This document shows positions 8,762-18,575 of a stretch of DNA of 64,000 nucleotides, piece by piece. The DNA is from Emiliania huxleyi CCMP1516 (Eukaryota > Haptophyta > Isochrysidales > Noelaerhabdaceae). The position numbers and the translations under genes were made by a program. The notes under the pieces were generated by a model that did no database searches, was not told where the DNA came from, and saw only the letters and a list, made by a program, of their open reading frames with translations. Location of the stretch: NCBI RefSeq assembly GCF_000372725.1, contig NW_005198751.1, positions 104,659 through 168,658 of the forward strand. The letters are read 5' to 3'. The number at the start of each line of letters is the position of its first letter. Position 1 is the first letter of the stretch.

Positions 8762-11700
8762 ATGACGACCATACCCTCTGGCGAGAAGCGCCAAGTGCAG
8801 CGCGATGAAAACATGAGCGAGACCAAAATATCGCACATCCAGTTCGGCATGTTTGGCCCGCCCGAGGTCTCGCGGCTCGCCGAGTTTGACGTGACGAGCG
8901 ACCGAGCATACGAGATGCCAAAGCCCGAGGAGAAGGTGCGGACGCCAGTGGTCGGCGGCGTGCTGGACCGCCGCCTCGGCGTCTCGGACAAAGCGTCGAC
9001 GTGCGAGACGTGCGGCCTCCGCATGAATGTGCCACACCGCCCGCCATGCCGCCTCTCAGCCTGCCTGCCTATCCAGCGTCCTCCGCCCCGCGCGTCCGCT
9101 CGCGCCGCCGCTGGAGCCTCTCTGCCGGAGCGGCCTCCGCCCGCGCCGCAGGACTGCCCGGGCCACTTTGCCGAGGTCCGGCTCGAGCTGCCCGTCTTTC
9201 ACATTGGGTACCTCAAGCCGGTGGTCGCGCTGCTGCAGACCATCTGCAAGGACTGCGCGCGCGTGCTGCTGCCGCAACCGGAGCGCACAAAGATGCTCCG
9301 CGCGCTGAGCCACCCGATGACGCGCGGCGACTCGGTGCGGATGGGAGCCGCCTTCAAGCGCGTCGTCGAGCGCTGCAAGAAGGCGTCGCGAGTGCCCCCG
9401 CTGCCGCCGCCGTGAACGGCGAGCTCTTCACAGCTCTGCGGTGTGAATAGGTTCGCGAGTGCCCGTACTGCGGCGCGAGGAACGGGCTCGTGCGCAAGGT
9501 CGGCTTCGCGCGGATCGTGCACGAGAAGATCCCCCCAAAGGAGAACTCCGACCGGGCGCACCGCGAGCGCGACACGTTTGTCTCCTCGTTTGAGCATTGC
9601 CTCCTCCTCTGCCCAGCCGGCCCTCGCCGCCCGGCCCCCAGTCCGGCTGCCGCCGCGTAGGCACGCCACCGGCCAGCCGAAGGGCGCCTTCGAGAACCCG
9701 GTCCTCGCCGGCTCGGACGTCGCCGAGCTTCTCCCGAAGGCGCAGGACGACCTCACCCCGCTCCGCGTCAAGGCGCGAGACACTTCCGAGACACCTCCGA
9801 CACACCTCCGACACACTTCCGAGACACCTCCGACACACCTCCGAGACACTTCCGAGACACTTGCACCCCGCTCTCAAGGCGCTGCTGCGCGCCATCGTCC
9901 CCGCCGACTTGGCCCTCCTCGACATGTCTGCGACGCACGGCCGGCCGGAGGCGCGCGAGGCGAGGCTGGCGCTGCTCCCCCCTGCCCGCCCCTCACGCGC
10001 CTCCGGGCTGCGGGCAGGCGCTGCTGGTCGAGAGGCTGCTCGTGCCGCCGGTGCCGATCCGGCCGTCGGTGATGGCCGACCCGAGCGTCGGCTCCAACGA
10101 GGACGACCTCACCGTCAAGCTCTCGCAGATCATCACGGTCAACAACGCGATCCGCTGCGCGCTGAGCGGCGGAAAGGCGACGGTGGCGATGCTGATGGAG
10201 GACTGGGACTACCTGCAGCTGCAGGTGGCCATGTACATCAACGGGGCGAACGTGCCCGGCGTGCGGCCCGACTGGCAGGCCGAGAAGCGGCCGATCAGGG
10301 CCTACGCCCAGCGGCTCAAGGGGAAGCAGGGAACCGCTTCCGAGGGACCCTGTCCGGCAAGCTAACCCTAACCCTAACCCTAACCCTAACCCCAACCCTA
10401 GGCCGCTTCCGAGGGAATCTGTCCGGCAAGCGCGTCGACTTTTCGGGCCGCACCGTCATCTCCCCCGACCCGAACCTCGCGATCGACGAGGTTGGCTCGC
10501 CGCGCGCGTGTCCAGTCCCGTGGCGCCGTCCCGTGGTGCTGTCCCGCCGTGACGCCGTCCCGCGGCTGCCTCCCCCCCCCCCCCCCTCCCGCAGGTCGGC
10601 GTGCCGGACCGCGTGGCGCGCGTGCTCACCTACCCAGAGCGAGTCCACGCCCACAACCTCTCCCTCATGCGCAAGCTCGTCGTCAACGGGCCCAACCTCT
10701 GGCCGGGCGCAAACTACGTCGAGACCGAGGCGGGCAAGCGCTCGCTCAAGTTCGGCGACCGGCGGCGCGTCGCAGCGGAGCTCAAGGTGGGTGACGTGGT
10801 CGAGCGGCACCTCACCAACGGCGTCGCCGCCCTCCTCCCCCGGCGGCGGTGTGGAGGTTCGCACTTGACCAGCAGTCCACGAGAGGTAGGCGACGTCGTC
10901 CTCTTCAACCGCCAGCCGTCGCTGCACAAGCTCTCCATCATGGCGCACCGCGCGCGCGTCGTGCCGTGGCGCGCCCTCCGAGATCATATCTCCCCATATC
11001 TCCCTCATCTCTCCCTACGTGCCGTGGCGCGCCTTCTCCCCGGCCGGCGAGTGGTGCTGTGAAGAGCGCGTGACTCGGGCTCTGGCGACCAGGCGCACCT
11101 TCCGCTTCAACGAGTGCGTCTGCGCGCCGTACAACGCCGATTTCGACGGCGACGAGATGAACCTGCACTTGCCGCAGACGGAGGAGGCGCGCGCCGAGGC
11201 GCTCTGCCTGATGGGCGTGCACGCGAACCTCGTCACTCCGCGCAACGGCGAGATGGTCATCGCCGCGACGCAGGACTTCATCACCGGCGCGCACCGCACG
11301 TCCAAGCAAGGCATTCTCTTCCCTACTCCTAACCCCAACCCCAACCCTGACCCTAGGCGCGTACCTCATGTCCAAGCAAGGCATGTTCTTCCCGCGCGAC
11401 GGCTTCACGAGGCTGGTCGCCTACATGTCGGACGCGGCCGAGCCGATCGAGCTGCCCCCGCCCGCGATCCTCAAGCCGGTCGAGCTCTGGACGGGCAAGC
11501 AGCTCTTCACCTGCATGCTGCGCCCCTCGCGCGCCTCGGCCGTCTTCGCCAACCTCGAGACCAAGAACAAGTCGTACAACCCGCTCCGCCAGAAGCCAGA
11601 GCCCGAGGCCATGTGCCCCGCCGACGGCTGGGTCGTCTTTCAGAACTCGGAGCACCTCTGCGGCTCGCTCGACAAGTCGCAGATCGGAGGCGGCAACAAG

Positions 11701-14575
11701 GCGTCCCTCCTCTCCGTGCTGCTGCGCGAAAACTCCGAGATCGCGGCGGCGCAGGCGATGGAGCGGCTCGCGCGCGTCACGTCGCGCTTCTTGGCCGACT
11801 ACGGCTTCTCGATCGGCGTGCAGGACGTGCAGCCGACGCCGCGCCTTACCGAGGCCAAGGCGAAGCTGCTCGCCTCGGGGTACGAGGCTTGCAGCGGCAA
11901 GATCCGCGAGTTCGAGTCGGGGCAGCTCACGCCCGCGCCGGGCTGCACCGCGGAGCAGACGCTCGAGAGCGAGATCAACGGCCTCCTCTCGCGCATCCGT
12001 GACGACGCGGGCGAGATCTGCAAGCGCGAGCTGCACCGGCTCAACGCGCCTCTCACGATGGCCACGTGCGGCTCCAAGGGCCCTTCACACGCCGCTCGCG
12101 GCCGGCCGCGCGCGCCTTTCCACCCGCCCCGCCCGTGAGCAGGCTCGTCGATCAACATCTCGCAGATGATCGCCTGCGTCGGCCAGCAGTCCGTCGGCGG
12201 CCGCCGCATGCCCAACGGCTTCATCCACCGCGCGCTGCCGCACTTCCCGCGCCACTCGCGCGCCCCGCCCGACAAGGGCTTCGTCGCAAACTCATTCTAC
12301 ACCGGCCTCGCGCCGACCGAGTTCTTCTTCCACACGATGGGAGGCCGCGAGGGGCTGGTCGACACCGCCGTCAAGACCGCAGAGACGGGATACATGCAGC
12401 GCCGGCTGATGAAGGCGCGCCGCCGCCGCTGCCCTGCCCGCCCGCTCGCCCCTGCCAGCCACTCCAGCCGGCCGCGGTGCTCACTCTCTTCCCGCCCCTC
12501 GCCTCAGGCCCTCGAGGACCTGACGGTGAGCTACGACGGCTCGGTCCGCAACTCGGAGGCCAACCTCGTCCAGTTCCACTACGGCGACGACGAGCTCGAC
12601 CCGGCGATGATGGAGGACAAGGATGGCCGTCCAGTCAACTTCGAGCGGACGCTCCTCCACCAGCGCGCTCTCGTCAAGCTCGCGGCTGCCAAGCCTCGCG
12701 ACGGCGCCGCCGCCTCCTCCTCCGCCGCCTCCTCCGCCGCCGCCTCGTCCTCCGCCGCCGCCTCGTCCTCCGCCGCCACGGCGACGCCAGGGCCGCTCTC
12801 GTTCGCGCAGGCTCCTCCGCGCCTGGGAAGCACGCGGACCCCTCGCTCGCCCTGCCAACCCCCCCCCCCCTCCCCCCTTCTCCCCTGCAGGCGGTGGCCT
12901 CCTTCGAGGCCTTCGTCGCCTCGCCCGCCTTCACCGGCGTGGTCTCGCGGACCATTGCCTCCGAGCCGGCCAAGTTCGAGGTCGAGCTGCGCGCCTTCGT
13001 CGCGAGCAAGCTCCTGCCGTCGCTGCCAGGCGCACCGGCTAACGGAGTCGCCCTCCCGCCTCCGGCCCTCGAGCCGACCAAGGTGGGCGTCGGCGCAAAG
13101 AGCTCGCCGCGCAAGGCCAAGGTCTCGCCGCTCTCGCCCGCCGCCGACAAGGGCGGCGGCGCCAAGAAGCGTCGCACCGCCCGCCTCGTCCTCGACAGCG
13201 ATGACGAGGACGAGCCGGCGGCGCCAGAGCCGGCGGCTGCCAAGGCTGCCGTCGATGAGGCGCCCATGGAGGTTGAGGCGGCGGCGGCGCCGCCGGCCAG
13301 CGGGGGTGACGTGCTGACGGGGGAGGTCTTCGACAGCTTCCTGCGCGCGTGCATGCGCAAGTACCTCGCGAGCAAGGTGGAGCCCGGCACCGCCGTCGGA
13401 GCGGTCGGCGCGCAGTCGATCGGCGAGCCGGGCACGCAGATGACGCTCAAGACGTTCCACTTTGCGGGCGTCGCCTCGATGAACATCACACTCGGCGTGC
13501 CGCGCATCAAGGAGATCATCAACGCCGCCAAGAAGATCTCGACGCCGATCATCAAGGCCGAGCTCGACAAGCCGTTCGACCTGACCGCCGCGCGCGTGGT
13601 CAAGGGGCGGATGGAGCGGACCGAGCTCGGCCAGATCTGCGAGTCCGTCGTCGAGGTGTACGACCTGGTGGAGTGCTACATCTCGGTCAAGCTCGACCTC
13701 GCCCTCATCGAGCGGCTCCACCTCGCCGTCACCGTCGCCTCCGTCCGCACCTCCATCCTCGCCGCGCCGAAGATGAAGCTGCACGAGAATGACGTGCGCG
13801 TGCGCTCCTCGGCGGAGGTGTGCGCGCGCAGCGGCCTCTCGGCTACACCCGCGCCTCGGCTGCACCCTCGGCCGGTGTCTCGCAGGTGCGCGTGCACCCG
13901 GCGCGCGTCAGCCGCGAGCACCTCGCCCTCCCCGAGCTGCACCGGCTGCGCGGGATGCTGCTGACAGTGCTGGTGTGCGGCATCAAGGAGGTGACGCGCG
14001 CCGTCATCACGCAGAAGGAGGAGGGCGAGAAGAGCGAGGTGGAGAAGGCGAGCGGCGGCCCCTGCTACAAGCTGCTCGTCGAGGGCGCCGGGCTGAGGGA
14101 CGTCCTCGGCGTGCGCGGCGTGCGCGGCGGCGCGACGCGATCGACGCACATCGCCGAGGTCGAGAAGACGCTCGGCATCGAGGCGGCGCGGCAGACCATC
14201 ATGGACGAGATCCAGTACACGATGGGGCAGCACGGGATGGAGATCGACTGCCGGCACGTCACGCTGCTCGCCGATGTCATGTGCTTCCGCGGAGAGGTGC
14301 TCGGCATCACGCGCTTCGGCGTGCCGAAGATGAAGCAGTCGGTGCTCATGCTCGCCTCCTTCGAGAAGACGACGGACCACCTCTTCGAGGCGGCGGTCCA
14401 CTCGCGCACCGACGCCATCCGCGGCGTCTCCGAGTGTATCATCCTCGGCATCCCGATCCCGCTCGGCACCGGCATCTTCAAGCTGCTGCAGCAGGTGCCG
14501 AAGGCCGTCCTCCCAAAGTCGGAGCCCCTGCTGCTGCCCTCGACAGAGAAAAGGTTGAGGTTCGGCGCTCGATAG
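8762..14575 (+). CDS. DNA-directed RNA polymerase III largest subunit (RPC1)
   Basis: Catalytic subunit of RNA polymerase III, about 1500 residues (animal RPC1 is about 1390). Exons I can close: 8762-9028, 9152-9382, 9451-9594, 9683-9772, 9879-9950, 10018-10330, 10402-10490, 10595-10820, 10890-10968, 11093-11286, 11357-12079, 12143-12414, 12508 to about 12710, 12891-13817, 13886-14575. Order of domains: clamp zinc site (CETCG, DCPGHF), second zinc pair (ECPYCG), [19 protein letters not shown], active-site [10 protein letters not shown], bridge-helix region ([22 protein letters not shown]), trigger loop ([20 protein letters not shown]). [20 protein letters not shown] identifies Pol III rather than Pol II, and there is no CTD heptad tail. 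An Ala/Ser-rich, acidic insert lies near 12700-13280. The boundaries after 9594 and 12710 are uncertain. Eight of 12 resolved introns use GC donors. Confidence 0.95.
9773..9878 (+). other. RPC1 intron 4, duplicated AAG|GCG junction
   Basis: CACCCCGCTC...AAG|GCGC stands at both ends of this 106-nt GC-AG intron, separated by a run of GACACTTCC/GACACCTCC repeats. The acceptor is AAG, unusual but forced by the protein frame ([15 protein letters not shown]). Confidence 0.85.
10331..10401 (+). other. RPC1 intron 6, exon copy plus CCCTAA filler
   Basis: The first 30 nt copy the next exon (CCGCTTCCGAGGGA..CTGTCCGGCAAG), followed by five CCCTAA-type repeats and CTAG|GCC. The frame needs a GA donor at 10331. 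A GC donor at 10361 is the alternative and would add ten residues. Transcript data would decide. Confidence 0.75.
10969..11092 (+). other. RPC1 intron 9, duplicated junction plus ATATCTCCCC filler
   Basis: CGTGCCGTGGCGCGCC appears at the donor and again 65 nt inside. Between them lies AT-rich ATATCTCCCCATATCTCCC satellite sequence. GC donor, CCAG|GCG acceptor. Confidence 0.85.
11287..11356 (+). other. RPC1 intron 10, exon copy plus CCCTAA/CCCTGA filler
   Basis: 70-nt GC-AG intron. Its first 37 nt match the exon-11 start (GCGCGYACC..TCCAAGCAAGGC) with few differences. CCTAACCCCAACCCTGACCC and CTAG follow. Confidence 0.88.
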
Positions 14576-15186
14576 CATTTGGCGGCGGCGCCGGGGCGCG
14601 CGGGGTGGGTTGGGCGCACATCGAGAGTACAAGAGTATGTCCGTTTGAGCATCGCATGTCCGAGAGGCGAGACCGAGCGAGAGCGTGGTGCAGCGCGGTG
14701 TGGGTCCGGTGGCGGTCCGGTTGCAGGCGTCCCTGCCCTGAGCTGCTCCCGCGTGCGGTGGTGCAATTTTGTGATAGTAGAGAGTGCATGTGTACGTGTG
14801 TCACGGATCTGGTACCAAGAATACGCGTACCATTCCTGGATAAAGCAGACACCAGACCTCGGTTTCCCATAGGGTTTCTGCTGCGGTTTCCCATCGCGGT
14901 TTCCCATAGCCGAAAACCCAGGGGTCGGTCGGTTTCTGCCGCGCGCTCTGTTTTTTCTGGGATCTGTTTTCTGGGACACCCGCCTCGATTTCCCGTGGGA
15001 TCTGCCTGTGGGTCTGGTTTCTGCGGTGTGAAGACATCTCCCGCTTCGTCCTAATGAGCTCATTCCGGCCAATGAACAGGTGTACCCCCGTCCGAACCCG
15101 GGGGTATCGAGCACGAAATCACACAGAGAGAAGAACATTGCGCCGTGACGGGATGTGTTATCTGGGATCTGCTTTTTCGGTCCCCG
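14576..15186. other. 3' flank of RPC1 and left edge of probable transposon
   Basis: Contains repeated GGTTTCCCAT motifs (14870-14910), a TACCCCCG...CGGGGGTA hairpin near 15081-15105 and TAATGAGCTCATTCCGGCC at 15051-15070. The last recurs in related form at 18125-18150 on the far side of the region. No gene seen. Confidence 0.5.
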
Positions 15187-16404
15187 ATGGCGAGCTGGCT
15201 CGACGATCTCGGTCTCAACGAGCTCGAACACATCAAGGATGGCGCAAGTGCCTTCGCGCAGGAGCTCCACCCAATCAACTCGGCGGAGGATTTCATCAGC
15301 TTCGTGGTTGCGCTCAACCTCTACCCACCTGGGACGCCCTTACGCGCTGAGCGTATTGCTGGGGAGATGCCGGCAGGCCTCTCCGCTCCTGCGGTGCGGT
15401 ATCTGCCAAGCAAGCTGCCCATTGTCGATCGGCTTGCCTCCCAGCTTCGCGACGACCCGAGCCGCAAGACCGTTCGGCTCGTGCCGGACGTGGAGCACTG
15501 CGTGGCGTGTGGCCTCGCTGGGGAGGCGGTACCCCTGGTGGTCAAGCGGGCTGACAAATGCTCATCTCCAACGGTCTATGCGGAGCACGGGCGACTGAAG
15601 GGCGAGCTCAATGGCCTCTCCTGCCCTCGGTGCTCCGCGTGGCACAGCATGTCGTACGCTGAGGGCGGCACGCGCATCCCAGCTGGCAAGCAGGTGCCCT
15701 ACCCAGGGGCGACTGCATCCTCACGCCGCTGGATCCAGCTTTCCCAGAGCACCGTGTTCGAGAATTCGCTGCTCGACAGGTTGTCGGCACAGATGGTGCA
15801 TTCTCACACCGGCTTCGAGACCTTCTGTCACGAGTGGGCAATGCGGTGCGGCGAGTCAAAGGATCTCGCCCATACGATGCGGCGACGCCTCGGGCACACC
15901 TGGTTAGCGTGGTCGCTCCTGCGCTGGCGCGACGAGAATGCGTCGCGGGCGGGGGAGCCGCTACCATTCGAGCCGCTGGGCTTCACATCCGACGAGCAGC
16001 TCGATGCGACTTTGCTCGAGCAGTGCCAAGGTCGAGATGCGAGTGGCTGCCTCAAGCCCGAGTGCCTGCTGTCCCGCTTCACCGCATTTTGGGCGGGAGA
16101 GCACGCGTCGCGCTGCCTCAAGCCGGTGCCTGGCAGCAGTACGTGCGACTGCTACATCATCGATGGACACCATAAACATCGGCGCAAGTGCTGTTCCAAC
16201 CGGAACGCGCGCGTTGTCGATATGGGCAGGAGGCCAACATTGTCACAAATGTCGTCGTCGAGAAGGCTCCAGCCGGTCCTGGACACAAGGCGGGCACCAA
16301 GTTGCTCAAGCCGCTGCACATCACCGTCCCGCAGTACATCCACGCGGTCTTTGGTCCGGTGCGTGCCGTCTCTCTCACATCGATCCGCCACCCTGCCTCC
16401 CTGA
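15187..16404 (+). CDS. Cysteine-cluster protein of probable transposon origin
   Basis: About 405 residues from the first ATG in frame (a GTG 42 bp upstream is also open). A first cluster CVACG ... LSCPRCSAWH is followed by a helical region (STVFENSLLDRLSAQMVHSHTGFETFCHEWAM) and a second cluster CDCYIIDGHHKHRRKCC. This arrangement recalls the CxC cysteine clusters attached to KDZ-type transposases, but I see no transposase catalytic core here. After 16225 homology-like sequence (EANIVTNVVVEKAPAG, HITVPQYIHAVFGPV) continues in another frame up to about 16700. A single frameshift, or an unrecognised intron, therefore breaks the gene. Confidence 0.4.
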   Translation: MASWLDDLGLNELEHIKDGASAFAQELHPINSAEDFISFVVALNLYPPGTPLRAERIAGEMPAGLSAPAVRYLPSKLPIVDRLASQLRDDPSRKTVRLVPDVEHCVACGLAGEAVPLVVKRADKCSSPTVYAEHGRLKGELNGLSCPRCSAWHSMSYAEGGTRIPAGKQVPYPGATASSRRWIQLSQSTVFENSLLDRLSAQMVHSHTGFETFCHEWAMRCGESKDLAHTMRRRLGHTWLAWSLLRWRDENASRAGEPLPFEPLGFTSDEQLDATLLEQCQGRDASGCLKPECLLSRFTAFWAGEHASRCLKPVPGSSTCDCYIIDGHHKHRRKCCSNRNARVVDMGRRPTLSQMSSSRRLQPVLDTRRAPSCSSRCTSPSRSTSTRSLVRCVPSLSHRSATLPP

Positions 16405-16704
16405 TCTCAATCAAGCCACCTCCGCCCGCGCCAGGGAAACCTCCTCCGTCGCAAGAGCCTCTTCGACGGCAAGAAGGACTACCTCTACTTCCCGAACGAC
16501 ATGCTTGGCTTCGTGCTGCCGCCGGCGCCATCTCGCGCCTCGAGCGGGCCTGCGTCGCAGGAGTTCACCCCCTCGGACCAGTTCGGTCTCTTCGGCCTCT
16601 CTGACGCGGATCTCCTTCTCGCGCATGACGAGGCTGTCGCCGGGCACCTCGGCGGGGCCAATTCGAGCAAGACGCACGCCGCGACTGGCGGCCCCTGAGG
16701 CACG

Positions 16705-17436
16705 CCATCTTTGACGCCGTCCCCGCTGCCGCCTCTGCGGCGCCGTGGCGCCCGGGCCGGTCCGCCGCCGTCGGGGAAGGCGGCTCAGTAGAGAGCTCCA
16801 CCCCTCTGCCGGGGCTCGCCGGTCGTAGGACGGCGCCCCACCAGCGCCCGACCGGCGCACCCGCGCGGACAGGGAGAGCGATGCATGCACTGATGCCTTA
16901 GTTGGCGTCGCGTTAGGAGGAGGGATCGGGCGCGATGTGCGTGACCATAGCCGCTGCACCCTTGCGCGACGTAGTGTCGCCTGTGTGCAGTCGTGTGTCG
17001 AGATGCGCGAATCGTGCCTGCCCTATGTTCATGCCATGTGCTTGCCATGTCCATCCCATGTGTCGGCTGCGCCTAGCTGCGCCTTTAGGAACGACCATGC
17101 TCTAGAGAGCTCATAAACAGACAACGCAGTGCGCTTAGCATGTGCGCTGGCTTGGCGCGTGGTCTCTCTGTACACAGCAGGGCCGCCACTCACACCGTGA
17201 GCACGCTCACACACGTAGCACAGGCCGCGCTCACGGCACGGCACTGAATGCGAGGTAGCGTGGCAGTGACATGGACGACGACATGGGACGCCGCCCTCGG
17301 CGGAGATGACTACGATGCATTTAGGAACGGAGGATGCACTGCGGGCTGGCGGCAGCGATCATCGCCCACGGTCGCGGTGGCGCTCCACATGCGACTCTAA
17401 GCGATGGCGGCCTCCATCGGACACCAGCAAGCCGGC
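16705..17436. other. Non-coding stretch inside the probable transposon
   Basis: Contains short direct repeats (CATGTG/TGCCATGT near 17025-17060) and no frame with recognisable content. Composition is less GC-biased than in the flanking genes. Confidence 0.4.
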
Positions 17437-18078
17437 CTATTGGCGCTTCTTCTGCCGTGCAAGCACCTTGCGAGCGTCTTCGTATGGGCAGTACTCTCCA
17501 AGAGGCAGAGGCTTCTGCTCTGGCACGCAAAAGACCGGGGCCCACTTGCGGTCCGCCATGATGTATGCCTTATACTTGGAGAAGCTGCCTTCGGCAGCCT
17601 TCTTCACGAGGTTTTCCATTTGGGTTATGGCGAACGTGTCTGGCAGGCTTTCCGACGCGGCAAGGAGTTCGACGGCCAGAGCGGGTGATGCGCCGTTGCC
17701 AACCACAAATCGGAAGAGTTCGAAGCGCTCGCGATTGTCGAGCCGCTTGGACCGTCCGAGGCGCTGCATGTCGTAGTCACGGCTGCGAGGGTCCTTCGAC
17801 CAGGTCGTTGGCCAGAAGTGCAGGTCGCCAATGGCATTCTCAACGTCGGACAGGGCGTCGGCGTGCCAAACACCGAGTGCCTGGCGCTTGAGCAACTGAA
17901 CGCTGGCCTGTTTTGCGTCAGTCTCACAGAGGAGCGACACTGTGCGCTGAGGCACCGTGGTGAGCCGCTTCTCGTCGCCGTTGAGAGGTGAAAGCAACGA
18001 GGGGCGCTCCATCGCACTCGATATCGCAGAAACCAGAAACCAGAACGTTTCCTCAAGGGTTCCTCCCACCCAGAACAT
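17437..18078 (-). CDS. Hypothetical protein, 213 residues
   Basis: ATG-started frame beginning MFWVGGTLEETFWFLV. It has mixed hydrophobic and charged composition with helical segments, and no cysteine cluster or Walker motif. I do not recognise the family. Codon use is balanced rather than GC3-extreme, unlike housekeeping genes in the window, which fits transposon cargo. It lies inside the suspected 15-18.4 kb element on the opposite strand to the cysteine-cluster frame. Confidence 0.4.
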   Translation of the reverse strand: MFWVGGTLEETFWFLVSAISSAMERPSLLSPLNGDEKRLTTVPQRTVSLLCETDAKQASVQLLKRQALGVWHADALSDVENAIGDLHFWPTTWSKDPRSRDYDMQRLGRSKRLDNRERFELFRFVVGNGASPALAVELLAASESLPDTFAITQMENLVKKAAEGSFSKYKAYIMADRKWAPVFCVPEQKPLPLGEYCPYEDARKVLARQKKRQ

Positions 18079-18129
18079 GCTGCTGTCTTAGTACTCCCGT
18101 TCGACCCATTCGGAATCCGATTAGTTAAT

Positions 18130-18158
18130 GAGGGGTCATTCCGGCGGAATGACCCCTC
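18130..18158. repeat. Perfect 13-bp hairpin
   Basis: GAGGGGTCATTCC, loop GGC, GGAATGACCCCTC. Perfect inverted repeat near the right edge of the probable transposon. Confidence 0.85.
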
Positions 18159-18332
18159 CGGGAGATCGTTCACACCTCGAAAAACCAGAACCCAGAGCGT
18201 CTGGACCGATATTCCCATGGCCCGGATGTGATCTGTGGGATATGTCGAAAAAGCAGAATACAGAGCTCCTCCTCCTAGAAAACAGACGGTTTCTTGATAG
18301 CTGATATGCCAGGGAAGAGCCTGGTATCTCAG

Positions 18333-18358
18333 TATGTTATATCCTATGATATAACATA
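18333..18358. repeat. Perfect 11-bp AT-rich hairpin
   Basis: TATGTTATATC, loop CTAT, GATATAACATA. It lies about 175 bp beyond the first hairpin, between the suspected element and the next gene. Confidence 0.85.
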
Positions 18359-18575
18359 GTGGTGTCTGGTTTATCCACACCTCACGCGTACGTAAAAAAC
18401 ACGTCTTGGTGCAAATGTCAGAAGCCCCGCGGCTCGCTCAGCAACGCGCAGCTCCCGCGTTTGAGGAGATTGTGCGAACGTTGCGTCATTTCCGGGGACC
18501 GGCCATCTCCATGGAAGCTCAGTCGTGGTGGTCGTGATCGTGCTCCTCGAGCAAGTCACCTGCCGCGTCGTCGGG

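Larger units (their letters stand above)
15051..18358. mobile_element. Possible DNA transposon remnant with palindromic ends
   Basis: Bounded by related palindrome-rich segments (TAATGAGCTCATTCCGGCC on the left, TAATGAGGGGTCATTCCGGC on the right), and by GGATCTGCTTTTTCGG near 15165 against an inverted CGAAAAAGCAGAATA near 18247. It carries the cysteine-cluster frame (+) and an unknown frame (-). Ends and target-site duplications are not established. Confidence 0.3.

Noticed and set aside
8762-14575. RNA polymerase II largest subunit
   Set aside because: The Pol III-specific string [20 protein letters not shown] and the lack of heptad repeats argue against RPB1.
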